Part shown: positions 19,823-28,470 of the stretch, one piece after another
Numbering within the stretch: the first letter of the stretch is position 1
Layout: each line of letters starts with the position of its first letter
Assembly: GCF_004801395.1 (NCBI RefSeq)
Contig: NZ_SSOA01000004.1
Span: 248,001 to 312,000 of the forward strand
From: Gillisella terrae
Lineage (GTDB): Bacteria; Pseudomonadota; Alphaproteobacteria; Rhizobiales; Rhizobiaceae
Length of the DNA: 64,000 nt
Direction: 5' to 3'
Notes under the pieces: model-generated
What the model was told of the DNA's origin: nothing
What the model saw: the letters and a program-made list of their open reading frames with translations, nothing else
Database searches by the model: none
Program-made: the position numbers and the translations under genes

Positions 19823-20686
19823 GTGCGTCTCGTCAGTTACAATATTCAATATGGCGTCGGTTTGGATGGAAAATTCAACCCCGAGCGCATTGCCAGAAAC
19901 CTTGATGGAGCCGACATCATCGCCCTTCAGGAAGTCACCCGCGGCTCGCCTGCCAATGGCGGAGCCGATCTTGTCGAGATTTTTGCCAATCATTTTCCCG
20001 AATACCATTACGTCTTTGGCCCCGCCTGCGATCTGCATGGATCGTCTGCCCTGATCAAAGGCCGCCGGGTGGATAAGCGCCACCAGATTGGCAATATGAT
20101 TCTGTCGCGCTGGCCGATCCTGACCAACCGACTGCTGCTGTTGCCCCGCACCCGCACCTTTGAGAAACTCAACATCCAGCGCGGCGCGACCGAAGCGGTG
20201 ATTGAAACGCCGAGCGGGCCTTTGCGGGTCTACTCCGTGCATCTGGACCATGTTTCCCCGGATGAGCGCATTGCCCAAATCCGTTTTTTGAAGGACCGCA
20301 TTGTCAATTTTGCCGCAGAAGGCGGAGCGCTGACGGGTGCCCATGAGCTTCACAATCTGACCCAACCGCCTTTGCCTGAGGATTACATTCTGTTGGGCGA
20401 TTTCAACATGCAGCCGGAATCGCCGGAATATGTTGAAATGGTTGGCACAATCGACGCCTACTATGGCCGTACCGCCCGCCACGATGCGCCCATCGATGCG
20501 CTGGCACGATTGGGCCAACTCACGCCGGGCTGCTACAGCTGGGAAGAGACAGGTGCCCCGGAAAAACGTCTGCATCTGGATTACGGCTTTCTCAGCGGCT
20601 CTCTCGCCCATCGCCTGAAGGCGGCACACGTGGATATTCATGCGGTTGGTTCAGACCATTTTCCGGTCTGGGTAGAATTGGCATAA
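19823..20686 (+). CDS. Endonuclease/exonuclease/phosphatase (EEP) family hydrolase
   Basis: A 287-residue EEP-fold protein. Catalytic landmarks: RLVSYNIQYGVG (Asn), DIIALQEV (metal-binding Glu), VYSVHLDH, LLGDFNMQPESPEY (Asp and Asn), and GSDHFPVWVEL (final Asp-His pair). Substrate could be nucleic acid, a phospholipid or an inositol phosphate; sequence alone does not decide. GTG 19823 (MRLVSYN) is chosen with GGAGG upstream; the frame is open to a TTG at 19799. It is transcribed opposite to the flanking ribosomal block. Confidence 0.82.
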   Translation: MRLVSYNIQYGVGLDGKFNPERIARNLDGADIIALQEVTRGSPANGGADLVEIFANHFPEYHYVFGPACDLHGSSALIKGRRVDKRHQIGNMILSRWPILTNRLLLLPRTRTFEKLNIQRGATEAVIETPSGPLRVYSVHLDHVSPDERIAQIRFLKDRIVNFAAEGGALTGAHELHNLTQPPLPEDYILLGDFNMQPESPEYVEMVGTIDAYYGRTARHDAPIDALARLGQLTPGCYSWEETGAPEKRLHLDYGFLSGSLAHRLKAAHVDIHAVGSDHFPVWVELA

Positions 20687-20690
20687 AACA

Positions 20691-20720
20691 GAGGGCGACC
20701 GGCAAAGGCCGCCCTCGTCC
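20691..20720. terminator. Hairpin between convergent genes
   Basis: GAGGGCG (20691-20697) pairs with CGCCCTC (20710-20716); GTCCTTTTC follows on the plus strand. It separates the EEP gene from the leftward GNAT gene. Confidence 0.6.
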
Positions 20721-20723
20721 TTT

Positions 20724-21308
20724 TCAAAGAGATTTTACGCCCTGAAACCCATCCTGCGTCAGCCGGGTTTCAAGATGCGGAGCCATGGCATTGCGCCCAA
20801 GGCTATAGAGATCGCCGCAGCGCGTGATGGTAAAGCCCAGTTTTTGCTGGATTTTCAAAGACGCCGCATTATCGGCAAACGCGCCGGAATGCAGCACCGC
20901 CTCTGGCATACGGCGGAAGAACCGATCCGCCACCGCATCCGCCGCCTCACTCATCAGCCCCCGCCCCCAATAGAAGCGGTTGAGCCAATAGCTCATGTGC
21001 CAAACCCCATGGCGCAGCTCCACGGTGATCATGCCGATGTGCACATCATCACCCGAGGTGATGGCCAGATACCAATCCGGCGTGACACCGGCCTTGATCC
21101 GGTTCAGCCAATCCACCGCATCTTGCCGATGATAAGGCATAGGTACCCGGCTCAACATCCGCGTCACCTGCCAATCATTGAGCGAAACCGCAATGGCATC
21201 CGCATCACTCATGCGATGCGGACGAAGCAGCAGGCGCTCCGTCTCAATCACCGGGCAAGAACCGGGTGTCGATGGCGCAGGTACTCGTCTTTCCTGAACA
21301 GCAATCAC
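20724..21308 (-). CDS. GNAT family N-acetyltransferase (RimJ/RimL type)
   Basis: 194 residues with the RimJ/RimL pattern: ETERLLLRPHRMSDADAIAVSL at the start, GMITVELRHGVWHMSYWLNRFYWGRGLMSEAADAV (acetyl-CoA loop around GRG), and DNAASLKIQQKLGFTITRCG. The start is a GTG at 21308 that overlaps the TGA of the upstream acetyltransferase as GTGA, so the two are translationally coupled. The product it modifies (ribosomal protein or small molecule) is not known. Confidence 0.82.
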   Translation of the reverse strand: MIAVQERRVPAPSTPGSCPVIETERLLLRPHRMSDADAIAVSLNDWQVTRMLSRVPMPYHRQDAVDWLNRIKAGVTPDWYLAITSGDDVHIGMITVELRHGVWHMSYWLNRFYWGRGLMSEAADAVADRFFRRMPEAVLHSGAFADNAASLKIQQKLGFTITRCGDLYSLGRNAMAPHLETRLTQDGFQGVKSL

Positions 21309-21937
21309 CGCATATCCCCCCAGCTCTTGAGAGACATCCAGGTCTTGCGATCCAGCCTGTACCATTCCACCGGCACCATGCCGCGTGCTGCAAGATGACC
21401 AACCATGCCGCCACCCTGAAACTGGAAGCCGCACTTCTGGATCACCCGGCGTGCAGCCACATTGGTCACCCGGCACCGGGCATCAATGAAGGCAATATCA
21501 CGGGTACGAAACGCCATATCGATCAGCGCATGGGCGGCTTCCGTGGCATAACCATTGTTCCAGTAAGGTTCGCCCAGCCAATAGCCGATTTCCAGCGTTT
21601 CAAGGTCGGTATGCGGCTCTAGCGCGCAGCAACCGAGAAATTCGCCATTTTCCGCTTTGGTGATGGCATACACGCATTTACCGATTTCGCCGAGATTGGA
21701 ACGTCGCACAAAATCGGCGGCATCAGATGCCGTGTAGGGATGTGGCATGCGCGACACCATGGTCGCAACGGCGGCGTTATTGGCGAGATGGGTAAGGGCG
21801 TCAATGTCCTCGACATGCGGAGCGCGCAAAACCAGCCGCTGCGATAAGAGAACGGGGCAACTCTGCCTTAACCGATCAGGCCTTAACCGATCGTCGGGTG
21901 ACCGTAACGGGTCATCCCTGAGAAGTAAGCGTTCCAT
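21305..21937 (-). CDS. GNAT family N-acetyltransferase (RimJ/RimL type)
   Basis: 210 residues, paralogous to the following gene: LSQRLVLRAPHVEDIDALTHL, LEIGYWLGEPYWNNGYATEAAHALIDMAF (binding loop NNGYA) and DARCRVTNVAARRVIQKCGFQFQGGG. The SD GGAG sits before ATG 21937. It lies downstream of rplU-rpmA, where Rhizobiaceae usually have one or two such genes; a strong terminator lies between. Confidence 0.82.
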   Translation of the reverse strand: MERLLLRDDPLRSPDDRLRPDRLRQSCPVLLSQRLVLRAPHVEDIDALTHLANNAAVATMVSRMPHPYTASDAADFVRRSNLGEIGKCVYAITKAENGEFLGCCALEPHTDLETLEIGYWLGEPYWNNGYATEAAHALIDMAFRTRDIAFIDARCRVTNVAARRVIQKCGFQFQGGGMVGHLAARGMVPVEWYRLDRKTWMSLKSWGDMR

Positions 21938-21963
21938 GGTTCAGTCTCCTTTGGAGGTAAAGA

Positions 21964-22002
21964 AAAAGGGAAGAGAGGTGGTGACGCCTCATCTTCCCTT
22001 TT
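21964..22002 (-). terminator. Rho-independent terminator of rplU-rpmA
   Basis: AAAAGGGAAGA (21964-21974) pairs with TCTTCCCTTTT (21992-22002), extended by GAGG/CCTC. On the minus strand the stem is followed by a U-rich stretch (CCCTTTTTCTTT). It separates the ribosomal protein genes from the acetyltransferase genes. Confidence 0.85.
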
Positions 22003-22069
22003 GTCTTGACTGAACCTTAAACGTTCAACCGGGTCGATGAGACGCCGGTTGTTAAAAACGCTCCGGCTT

Positions 22070-22342
22070 TTATTCTGCGGCTTCCGCCGTTTTCGGCATA
22101 ATGGACACGAATACGCGGCCGTTAGACTTCGTACGGTAGTTCACATTGCCAGCGGTGAGTGCAAAGAGGGTATGGTCCTTGCCCATGCCGACGTTTGCGC
22201 CCGGATGCCACTGCGTGCCGCGCTGACGAACAATGATGTTGCCTGGAATGACGACTTCGCCGCCGAACTTCTTCACGCCAAGGCGCTTGGAATTCGAATC
22301 GCGACCGTTACGCGATGAACCGCCAGCTTTTTTATGTGCCAT
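22070..22342 (-). CDS. rpmA: 50S ribosomal protein L27
   Basis: 90 residues starting [20 protein letters not shown], the L27 N-terminus that reaches the peptidyl-transferase centre, then [21 protein letters not shown] and [17 protein letters not shown]. There is no N-terminal cleavable extension of the Firmicutes type. SD AGGAGA. It is 39 bases after rplU. Confidence 0.97.
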   Translation of the reverse strand: MAHKKAGGSSRNGRDSNSKRLGVKKFGGEVVIPGNIIVRQRGTQWHPGANVGMGKDHTLFALTAGNVNYRTKSNGRVFVSIMPKTAEAAE

Positions 22343-22381
22343 TGGAGTTCTCCTTTAAAACCTGGTTTCTCGTTAGACCAA

Positions 22382-22696
22382 TTACGCAGCGACGATGTCG
22401 GTGATGCGAACGACCGTGTGGTGCTGGCGATGGCCGCGCGACCGCTTGGAATTCTGACGACGACGCTTCTTGAACGCGATCACCTTCTTGCCACGGTTAT
22501 GCTCAACCACTTCAGCCTTAACAGTTGCACCAGCAACAAAAGGCGCACCAATCGTCGCGTCAGCGCCAACGCCAACAACGAGAACCTCGGTGAATTCTAC
22601 AGATGCACCAGCTTCGGCTTCCAGCTTTTCGATGGTCAGCACGTCGTTGGTGTTCACGCGGTACTGCTTACCGCCAGTTTTGATGACTGCGAACAT
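22382..22696 (-). CDS. rplU: 50S ribosomal protein L21
   Basis: 104 residues beginning [20 protein letters not shown], with the L21 core [36 protein letters not shown] that binds 23S rRNA. First gene of the rplU-rpmA operon; the promoter must lie in the 380 bases to its right. Confidence 0.97.
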   Translation of the reverse strand: MFAVIKTGGKQYRVNTNDVLTIEKLEAEAGASVEFTEVLVVGVGADATIGAPFVAGATVKAEVVEHNRGKKVIAFKKRRRQNSKRSRGHRQHHTVVRITDIVAA

Positions 22697-23077
22697 TGTT
22701 TATCCTTTCATGTTCGTTTCCGGCTCTCGCTGATTTTCACCAGATGGCCGTCTTTTTGTCAGTCGGAGTGGCAAACCCTTAAAAGATTTGCCGGTGAAAG
22801 CGCTCGATTGAGCACAAATTGAGTATAGACACATCTATCCACACTTAAGTCGCTGGTCGCTTACGTCACCCCACCCAAACTGTCAAGGCAAATAGCGAGC
22901 GTTTCGCAAGGATTTACGATAGCTTGCGCAAATTTCACCCCACCCTGTCATTTTTCCATCACACCCGCCTCGGCAACAGATTGCTCAAACTTCAAAATTA
23001 TCCGAAATCCACTCTTGCCAGCCTCTCTATTCACCGCTATGAGACAGCCCGCGCAAGTTTGCGCCGACCAGTTACGC
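22697..23077. other. Intergenic region between rplU and tRNA-Ser
   Basis: No gene seen. It must hold the leftward rplU promoter and the rightward tRNA promoter. A small hairpin GGCAAA/TTTGCC lies near 22770-22793; I see no known leader motif. Confidence 0.5.
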
Positions 23078-23167
23078 GGAGAGGTGGCTGAGTGGTCGAA
23101 AGCACCGCACTCGAAATGCGGCATACGGGCAACCGTATCGTGGGTTCGAATCCCACCCTCTCCGCCA
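23078..23167 (+). tRNA. tRNA-Ser(CGA)
   Basis: A 90-base class II tRNA: acceptor GGAGAGG/CCTCTCC, anticodon stem CCGCA/TGCGG with loop CTCGAAA (anticodon CGA), a long variable arm (CATACGGGCAACCGTAT), T-loop TTCGAAT, discriminator G and encoded CCA. Its last 17 bases are repeated at 32086-32102, marking it as the integration site of the adjacent element. Confidence 0.97.
23151..23167 (+). other. attL core
   Basis: TCCCACCCTCTCCGCCA, the T-arm half, acceptor strand and CCA of tRNA-Ser. Identical to attR, so the tRNA stays intact after integration. Confidence 0.88.
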
Positions 23168-23242
23168 CTGGTAACTGCTTGATTTTAAAGAGAAATTCGC
23201 CGTTTTCGGGATGTTCCTACCCACGGAAATACCCGGCGAATC

Positions 23243-24886
23243 ATGTATATCACCTATCGAAAATCCGGCGTCCGCTTCCAGATCGCCGTCCCTGTTGATC
23301 TCCACCCGCGACTCGGGCGAACCCCGATCCGGATCCCGCTGGGGATGATCTCGGCCACGTCCGCCAGGCGGATCGCCCGTTTACTCTCCGGTCACGCCGA
23401 GCGCCTATTCATCGGCGCACGATCACAGGAGATGAATGCCATGTCGAAACCGGACCTTCGCGACGCCCTCATAGCCGAGCTACAGGGCCAGCTCGCCGAG
23501 ATGGCCGACCAGTTCGAGGAATACAGGACGAACTCGGAGCGGCTGTTGGCTGTCGAGACCGAGAACGCCCGCCTGACGGGTCAGAACGAGGTGCTGGCGA
23601 CCGTCGTGCCGATCGGCGAACATCTGGGCGCCCTTGCGGACGGCATGGAAGCGTTGGAGGCGAAGGTGCGCACTCTCCCCCGCACGCAGCAGGGCGGCGT
23701 CGAGGATGCCCTGGCCCTCCTGCAAGATCAGATGACGTCGCTGTCACAGGCCGTCCAGATGTCGCTCGACGGAGGCCCAGTTCGCCCCCTCCTGTCGGAA
23801 GTGCTGGAAGACTGGACGGAAGTCCGCAGTGGCTTCGGTATCGCTACGAAGAAGATCGACACCGACCGGAATCGCGTTCTGGATTTCATCGCGTTCGCCG
23901 GGGACAAGCCCGCCAACAAGTACACATATTACGACGTCCAGCGGTTCGCGAACCTCCTCGTGCGTGTACCGGGGAACTACTCGAAAATCCCGCATCTCAA
24001 GGGGAAGCCCCGACAAGATGCGGCGGACTATAATGACCGGCTGCCCCCGGAGGACCGATTGCCGACGCTCTCCGTGAAGTCGATCGAGGACAACTATTTG
24101 TCACCCCTGCGGGTCCTCTTCCGCGACGTCGCGGCGGAGCACAGCTTTCGCTCGCCACTCACCGACGTCGAGATTCGTATCTCCTCCGACGCCACACCAT
24201 CGGTCGAACGTCTCCCGTTCGCGGTCCCGGAACTGAACCGCTGGTTCGCGCATGCGGCCAAGGAGGAACGAGCGGACATGAAGTGGCTGCCGCTGCTCGG
24301 CACCATCACAGGCGCCCGCATAGCGGAGCTCATCTTCCTTCAGGGGAAGGACATCTATCGCATGCGAGGCGACGACGGCTTGGAGTGCTGGGTGCTCGAC
24401 CTTCGAACGGACCTCATCGCCGAGGGCGGTGGAACCCAGAAGCGCAAGACCAAGAACAAGCCCTCGCGGCGCCTAATCGCCCTCCACGAGACGTTCGAGA
24501 CGCTGGGCTTCATCAGGTATACCCAGTCCCGTCAAGACGACGAATGGCTGTTTCCTGCCGCTTTCTACTACGGAAAACGGCGCGTCTCCAACCCTGCCGA
24601 CGCGGCCAGCAAGCGGATGAACCGAATGCTCAAGGACGTCGGTATTCATGAGAGGCAGGTGCAAGTGTTCCACTCCACCCGCCACACCGCAAAGGACATC
24701 ATGCGGATGGCGCGCGTAGGTGAGCGAACCCATGATCTTCAAACGGGGCATGCACTCGACACTGTCTCGAAGCGCTACGGCCTGAAGCATCTCGGACAGC
24801 AGGAGCTTGAAGTGCTGCGCAGCCTGCCACTCCCCGAAGGTCTTGACCTCACCCCGTACATGGAACAGGGGGCCGCTGCCCCATGA
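23243..24886 (+). CDS. Tyrosine recombinase / integrase
   Basis: 547 residues. The C-terminal catalytic domain shows the tyrosine-recombinase set: Arg359 (TGARIAELIFL), a Lys in the beta-hairpin (KRKTKNKPSR near 405), His477-x-x-Arg480 (HSTRHTAKD), His503 (TGHALDT) and Tyr512 (SKRYGLKHL). The N-terminus (MYITYRKSGVRFQIAVP) resembles the short beta domain of phage-type integrases. A coiled-coil-like segment lies at about 70-175. It starts 76 bases from attL and reads away from it. No excisionase-like gene is obvious nearby. Confidence 0.92.
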   Translation: MYITYRKSGVRFQIAVPVDLHPRLGRTPIRIPLGMISATSARRIARLLSGHAERLFIGARSQEMNAMSKPDLRDALIAELQGQLAEMADQFEEYRTNSERLLAVETENARLTGQNEVLATVVPIGEHLGALADGMEALEAKVRTLPRTQQGGVEDALALLQDQMTSLSQAVQMSLDGGPVRPLLSEVLEDWTEVRSGFGIATKKIDTDRNRVLDFIAFAGDKPANKYTYYDVQRFANLLVRVPGNYSKIPHLKGKPRQDAADYNDRLPPEDRLPTLSVKSIEDNYLSPLRVLFRDVAAEHSFRSPLTDVEIRISSDATPSVERLPFAVPELNRWFAHAAKEERADMKWLPLLGTITGARIAELIFLQGKDIYRMRGDDGLECWVLDLRTDLIAEGGGTQKRKTKNKPSRRLIALHETFETLGFIRYTQSRQDDEWLFPAAFYYGKRRVSNPADAASKRMNRMLKDVGIHERQVQVFHSTRHTAKDIMRMARVGERTHDLQTGHALDTVSKRYGLKHLGQQELEVLRSLPLPEGLDLTPYMEQGAAAP

Positions 24887-24934
24887 TCCGGCGCGGGTAG
24901 CCTCGCCCCTTTCCACGACGATTCTCCGCACCTT

Positions 24935-24974
24935 CGACCAGAGCCGCGTGTCTCTGGTCGATCCGCTACGCGGA
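24935..24974. repeat. Twin hairpins after the integrase gene
   Basis: CGACCAGAG (24935-24943) pairs exactly with CTCTGGTCG (24952-24960). TCCGC/GGCGA-like arms TCCGC and GCGGA follow at 24963-24974. They lie about 50 bases after the integrase stop without a U-tract. Confidence 0.7.
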
Positions 24975-25013
24975 CCGGTACTCCCGAATAGTCGCGGAAC
25001 CTTGGAACTCGGT

Positions 25014-25108
25014 GACGACGCAGGGGGCGGCTCTTGATGCCCTGCGGGCACCGCCATGCCCCGTTGGGCCAAGGCGGGACAAGAGCCTATGCCGCCCCCT
25101 ACGTCGTC
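25014..25108. other. Large branched inverted repeat, candidate oriT or replication origin
   Basis: Outer arms of 18 bp, GACGACGCAGGGGGCGGC (25014-25031) and its reverse complement with one mismatch (25091-25108), are extended by TCTTG/CAAGA. Inside are two further hairpins: TGCCC-TGC-GGGCA (25038-25050) and CCGCC...GGCGG (25051-25077) with an inner CCC/GGG. The whole folds like a cloverleaf. It is in the only long gene-free stretch of the element. Origins of rolling-circle plasmids and relaxase targets are often structured like this; the role is inferred. Confidence 0.6.
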
Positions 25109-25293
25109 AACCCCCGCCTGCCGTCGCGCCCGGAGCCGGGGAGAGATGCCGCACATCGAGACGCCGGGCGTCGCGTCGTTAGATCCCTGTTAGATCTACC
25201 TGCATTCTCCACTACAGGACCGGTTTCGTCCTGGGCTCCACCTTGCAAATCTGCTATAAAATCCTTGTAAAACAAGACGTTATGGAGGTTTTC

Positions 25294-25527
25294 ATGGAGA
25301 AGACGACGACAACAATCCGAGGGCTTGCGTTCGACGCGATCCTCACCGAAACGACGCACAAGGACGCGCACGGCGTATTGTTCTACCTTGCCGTCGTCAC
25401 CCTCCGCAGCCGCAAGACAGGCGTCGAGCGTGTTGCGCGCCGGTCCCGCATTCCCGGAGCCGGGAAGGCGCTCGCTCGCGACGTCCAGCGACTGGGTGTC
25501 CGCGCGCTCGACAAGCTGGCAGCGTGA
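25294..25527 (+). CDS. Hypothetical protein (77 aa)
   Basis: Starts MEKTTTTIRGLAFDAILTET with SD GGAGG five bases upstream of ATG 25294. A short alpha/beta-looking protein with a basic middle (RSRKTGVERVARRSRIPG); no known motif, membrane segment or helix-turn-helix is evident. It overlaps or abuts the next gene, and the upstream 100 bases are the A+T-richest in this part, fitting a promoter. Confidence 0.6.
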   Translation: MEKTTTTIRGLAFDAILTETTHKDAHGVLFYLAVVTLRSRKTGVERVARRSRIPGAGKALARDVQRLGVRALDKLAA

Positions 25528-25538
25528 AGGAGGAGGAC

Positions 25539-25970
25539 ATGCAGTTGCAGTACATCTACGAAACCCGGTTTCCATGGGAACCGGACGCGAACCTCTTCGC
25601 CGGGAGCGAGACGTCGGCGCTCGGAATGACGACGGAGCTTGTCGCCGTCCGCAACGGTGTGATCGCCGACGAGGACGAGACGGAGGCCCGGTTCGAATTG
25701 CTCATCGTGCGGCGCGGCGATGGCTACGCGTATTCGTGGGAAGTCCTCGACGGCGACACGGACGAAACGGTGGCGCAGGGCGAGGCGTCGACGCTCGCGG
25801 ATGCGAAGCGCGCCGCAGAGGCGTCGGCGTGGCACGCTGCCGAGCGCGCCGCTGGACGTCGAATCCAACGCGCGGAAGACTGGCTTGACGAGGCGGCAGC
25901 CAGCGCGGCGGCGTTTGTAGCGGCGGAACTCGCCCGGATGACACCCCGGCGTGGCAACGAATCCGGGTGA
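25539..25970 (+). CDS. Hypothetical protein (143 aa)
   Basis: Starts MQLQYIYETRFPWEPDANLF after a strong AAGGAGGAGG. A GTG at 25524 that overlaps the previous stop as GTGA would add five residues. The first 80 residues look like a beta-rich domain (ARFELLIVRRGDGYAYSWEVLDGD); the last 60 form Ala/Arg/Glu-rich helices (ADAKRAAEASAWHAAERAAG). I do not recognise the family. Paired with the 77-aa gene in a two-gene operon ended by a terminator. Confidence 0.6.
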   Translation: MQLQYIYETRFPWEPDANLFAGSETSALGMTTELVAVRNGVIADEDETEARFELLIVRRGDGYAYSWEVLDGDTDETVAQGEASTLADAKRAAEASAWHAAERAAGRRIQRAEDWLDEAAASAAAFVAAELARMTPRRGNESG

Positions 25971-26035
25971 GTACAGATACGGGACGACCCGCCAGAAGCG
26001 CTGTAAGGGCCGTTTAAACGCCTCCGAATGTGAGC

Positions 26036-26060
26036 AACGGGGTCAGATGACCCCGTTTTC
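26036..26060. terminator. Bidirectional terminator inside the element
   Basis: AACGGGGTCA (26036-26045) pairs with TGACCCCGTT (26048-26057), followed by TT on the plus strand. It lies between the rightward small genes and the leftward gene block. Confidence 0.8.
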
Positions 26061-26063
26061 GTG

Positions 26064-26258
26064 TCAAACGCCCACTTTTGCGATTTCCGCGTAGAACGCC
26101 ACGACGGCGTCGGCCAAAGCCTCGACGTCGGCCTTCGCCGGGATGCCGCTCGACATCAGGTCGATGAATGCGGCGTCGAGCACGTCGAGGCGTTGCCGCT
26201 GCTCTCCCGTCAGATGGCCGAGCAGCGCCCCGGCGTCGGCGTGAAGTTCCATTTCCAT
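26064..26258 (-). CDS. Hypothetical protein (64 aa)
   Basis: MEMELHADAGALLGHLTGEQ..., mostly helical, acidic, no membrane segment. A good SD (GGAGGAGAACGAC) precedes the ATG, and the gene lies 12 bases after the 207-aa gene, so it is probably the last gene of the leftward operon. Function unknown. Confidence 0.58.
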   Translation of the reverse strand: MEMELHADAGALLGHLTGEQRQRLDVLDAAFIDLMSSGIPAKADVEALADAVVAFYAEIAKVGV

Positions 26259-26270
26259 GTCGTTCTCCTC

Positions 26271-26894
26271 CTACTTCCTTCCGGGGACCGGCGCGGCCTC
26301 GATCTCGACAGCGGGCGTCGACTCATCTTCGAACGTCGGCGCGACCCGAGCGGCCACGAGCGCCCGGTCGCGCAGCGTCGTGCGATCCGCGCCGAGGCCC
26401 AGCATACGCAACGCCGTCCGATCCTCAGATGTGATCAGTCCCCGGAGCCACGGTCGAGCCTCATCCGGGACGCGCCGCAGCATCTGTTCCCGCGCTTGCT
26501 CGCGGCGTTGCTCCGAGCGACTGTCGAGATCGCGCACGAGGCGCTTCCACGGACGAGGCGCAGGCGTCGGCCGCACGTGCGGCGTCGAGATCGGAAGCGG
26601 CGTTCGTCCGGGTTCAGGTTCGAGGCCACGTTCCCTAGCCCACGCTTCGCGTCCGTTAGGATAGCCGGCCGGTGGGTCCCACGGCGACCGACGAGGGCGG
26701 AGCCGGGGAAGGTCGAACGCCGGAGCCGGGACCGGCGGCGCAAGAGCAAGCACAACGGAGAGCAGCGCGAGAATCTGAAGCATCACCTTGCCCGCTGGAT
26801 CGCTCCGGCGCTCCCGGCGTCGAGCGAGTTCGAGCCGCATGTGGTCGGCGCACGTTCGACGCCGCCGCTTCTTCTCTGCCGAATCCTTGCTCAT
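26271..26894 (-). CDS. Hypothetical protein with one membrane segment (207 aa)
   Basis: Start ATG 26894 (MSKDSAEKKRRRRTCADHMR) has GGAGG upstream; the frame is open further to 27407, but that part is antisense-like overlap with the relaxase gene. Layout: basic cytoplasmic N-terminus (about 35 residues, many Arg), a hydrophobic segment VMLQILALLSVVLALAPPVP near 36-55, then a Pro/Arg-rich region and a helical Arg/Glu-rich C-terminus (SRSEQRREQAREQMLRRVPDE). Possibly an inner-membrane protein linked to mobilization, but this is only positional inference. Confidence 0.5.
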   Translation of the reverse strand: MSKDSAEKKRRRRTCADHMRLELARRRERRSDPAGKVMLQILALLSVVLALAPPVPAPAFDLPRLRPRRSPWDPPAGYPNGREAWARERGLEPEPGRTPLPISTPHVRPTPAPRPWKRLVRDLDSRSEQRREQAREQMLRRVPDEARPWLRGLITSEDRTALRMLGLGADRTTLRDRALVAARVAPTFEDESTPAVEIEAAPVPGRK

Positions 26895-27120
26895 GCCGAC
26901 GCCTCCAATCTTCCAACAGCATGCGTGCCGGCAGGATTCGACGCAAACGTGCGCGGGCGTCGCGGCGTCCGCGCGGAGGATTCGACGCCGAATCGGATGG
27001 GTTTGGATACGTCCGCATCGTTCGGACGAGCTTAGAAGGCCACTTCCGGCGTCCCCATTTTTTGAAATCGGTGTTTTCGGGAGGTTTCCGGCCTCCGGGC
27101 GTCCCGGAGGCCGAGGTGGC

Positions 27121-28470
27121 TCAGCGACGCCCCGGAGACGGTCGCGGCCCGAACCTCGCACCGAGGGATGGTTCCGGCTCCGGGAGACGAAGGCGTTGCA
27201 CCTCGCGCCGCGCGGCGTCGCGCTGTGCGGCGGTCTCCATGAGAGCGGCGTCGAGGTTCCGCGCCCGATCTTCCGCCTTCTGACGATCAGACTCGGCGGC
27301 TCTGGCCCGGTTGTCGGCGGCGTCGGCTCGACGTTCAGAAGACGTTGCCTGCTCGCGTAGCCGATCCATCTCCCCGGCCACGGCAGCGCGGATTCGATCG
27401 GCGACACGGCTCTGGCGAAGACCGTCGAGAGCCGTCCGCAGCATCGACGGCAATCTCTGAAGTCTGGCCGATGCCGCGCGGACCTTCGCTGCTTCCTCCC
27501 GGACGCGGCCCATCATGGACTTCGCCTTCCGCTGTTCCCGGACGGCTGCGTCGTGCGCGGCCTTCGCGGACTCCGTGGCCGTCTTCGCTTCTGTCAGGCG
27601 TCGGGCGGCATCGGCTTTCGCGGCGTCGGCCTTGGCGCGTAGCGCGGCGGCTTCCGACGTCGCCATCGAGACCATGGATTCGGTCTCGGTCTTCTTCTCC
27701 GCCACGTAGGATTCGACTTTCACTTTCACGGCGGCTGCGCGATCGAGAGACGCCCGAAGGGCGCGAGCCTGGACCTTCTCCCGCTGCCACTCCGTTCTCG
27801 ACAGGCGGCGTCCGCCTGGTCCGAGCCTGGTGAGACCGCACGGCTGGGCGACGGCGGCATGATACGAGTCCTGCCATTCGCGCATGGCCCGCTTGTATTC
27901 ACGGTCGCCGCGCCGGTTCAACGTCTTCGAGTCCTCGCCCTCGGCGGGACCGGCGAGCATCACGGCGCTCTTCGCTGACTGGCCGGGATGCAGTGCGGTC
28001 GCACGCATGGCGGGATCGTCGGGCAGGACGTAGGCATGGACATGCCACCGGGTTTCGTCTTCGTGACGGACGACCGAGGACAGACGGTCGCCGTACTGCT
28101 CCCGGAGCCACGCAACGGTCAGTCTCTCCCAGCGCTCGACCTCCGCTCGCATCGCGGCATCGCCGCGAACTGCCTCAATCGTCGCGGGATGCGAAGCCAC
28201 AACCGTCAGCAGTGTGTGCTGATCCTGCCGCACGCGCCGTTCCTTGCCGCCTTTCGGCGTCGTGCGGGCGGCATCGGCTGCGGCATCGTGCATCCGTTCC
28301 ACCTCGTCTACACCCACGCCGTACACGATGACCGGCGGCGCGGGCGTCGCAACATGGAGGGAGGCGGCGGGATCGCGACGGGCTTCGCCGAGGACGAAGG
28401 ACGTGGAGCGTCCCTTCGAACCTTTCCGGGAGAAGCACTCCATGTGCACAAACTGGTAGGCCATGCTCAC
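27121..28470 (-). CDS. Putative relaxase / mobilization protein (HxH, MobV/Pre-like)
   Basis: 449 residues. The N-terminal 200 residues carry a relaxase-like metal motif RHEDETRWHVHAYVLP (His136, His143, His145), similar to the HxDExTPHxH pattern of Mob/Pre proteins. The segment from about 240 to 430 is a long Ala/Arg/Glu-rich coiled coil, also seen in that family. It would nick an oriT in cis and lead the strand into a helper's conjugation channel. GTG 28470 overlaps the preceding gene's TGA as GTGA; ATG 28464 is an alternative. Family assignment rests on the motif and architecture. Confidence 0.7.
   Translation of the reverse strand: MSMAYQFVHMECFSRKGSKGRSTSFVLGEARRDPAASLHVATPAPPVIVYGVGVDEVERMHDAAADAARTTPKGGKERRVRQDQHTLLTVVASHPATIEAVRGDAAMRAEVERWERLTVAWLREQYGDRLSSVVRHEDETRWHVHAYVLPDDPAMRATALHPGQSAKSAVMLAGPAEGEDSKTLNRRGDREYKRAMREWQDSYHAAVAQPCGLTRLGPGGRRLSRTEWQREKVQARALRASLDRAAAVKVKVESYVAEKKTETESMVSMATSEAAALRAKADAAKADAARRLTEAKTATESAKAAHDAAVREQRKAKSMMGRVREEAAKVRAASARLQRLPSMLRTALDGLRQSRVADRIRAAVAGEMDRLREQATSSERRADAADNRARAAESDRQKAEDRARNLDAALMETAAQRDAARREVQRLRLPEPEPSLGARFGPRPSPGRR

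Noticed and set aside
26895..27407. Longer start for the 207-aa element protein
   Set aside because: That part overlaps the relaxase gene's coding sequence in another frame; a good SD supports the start at 26894.
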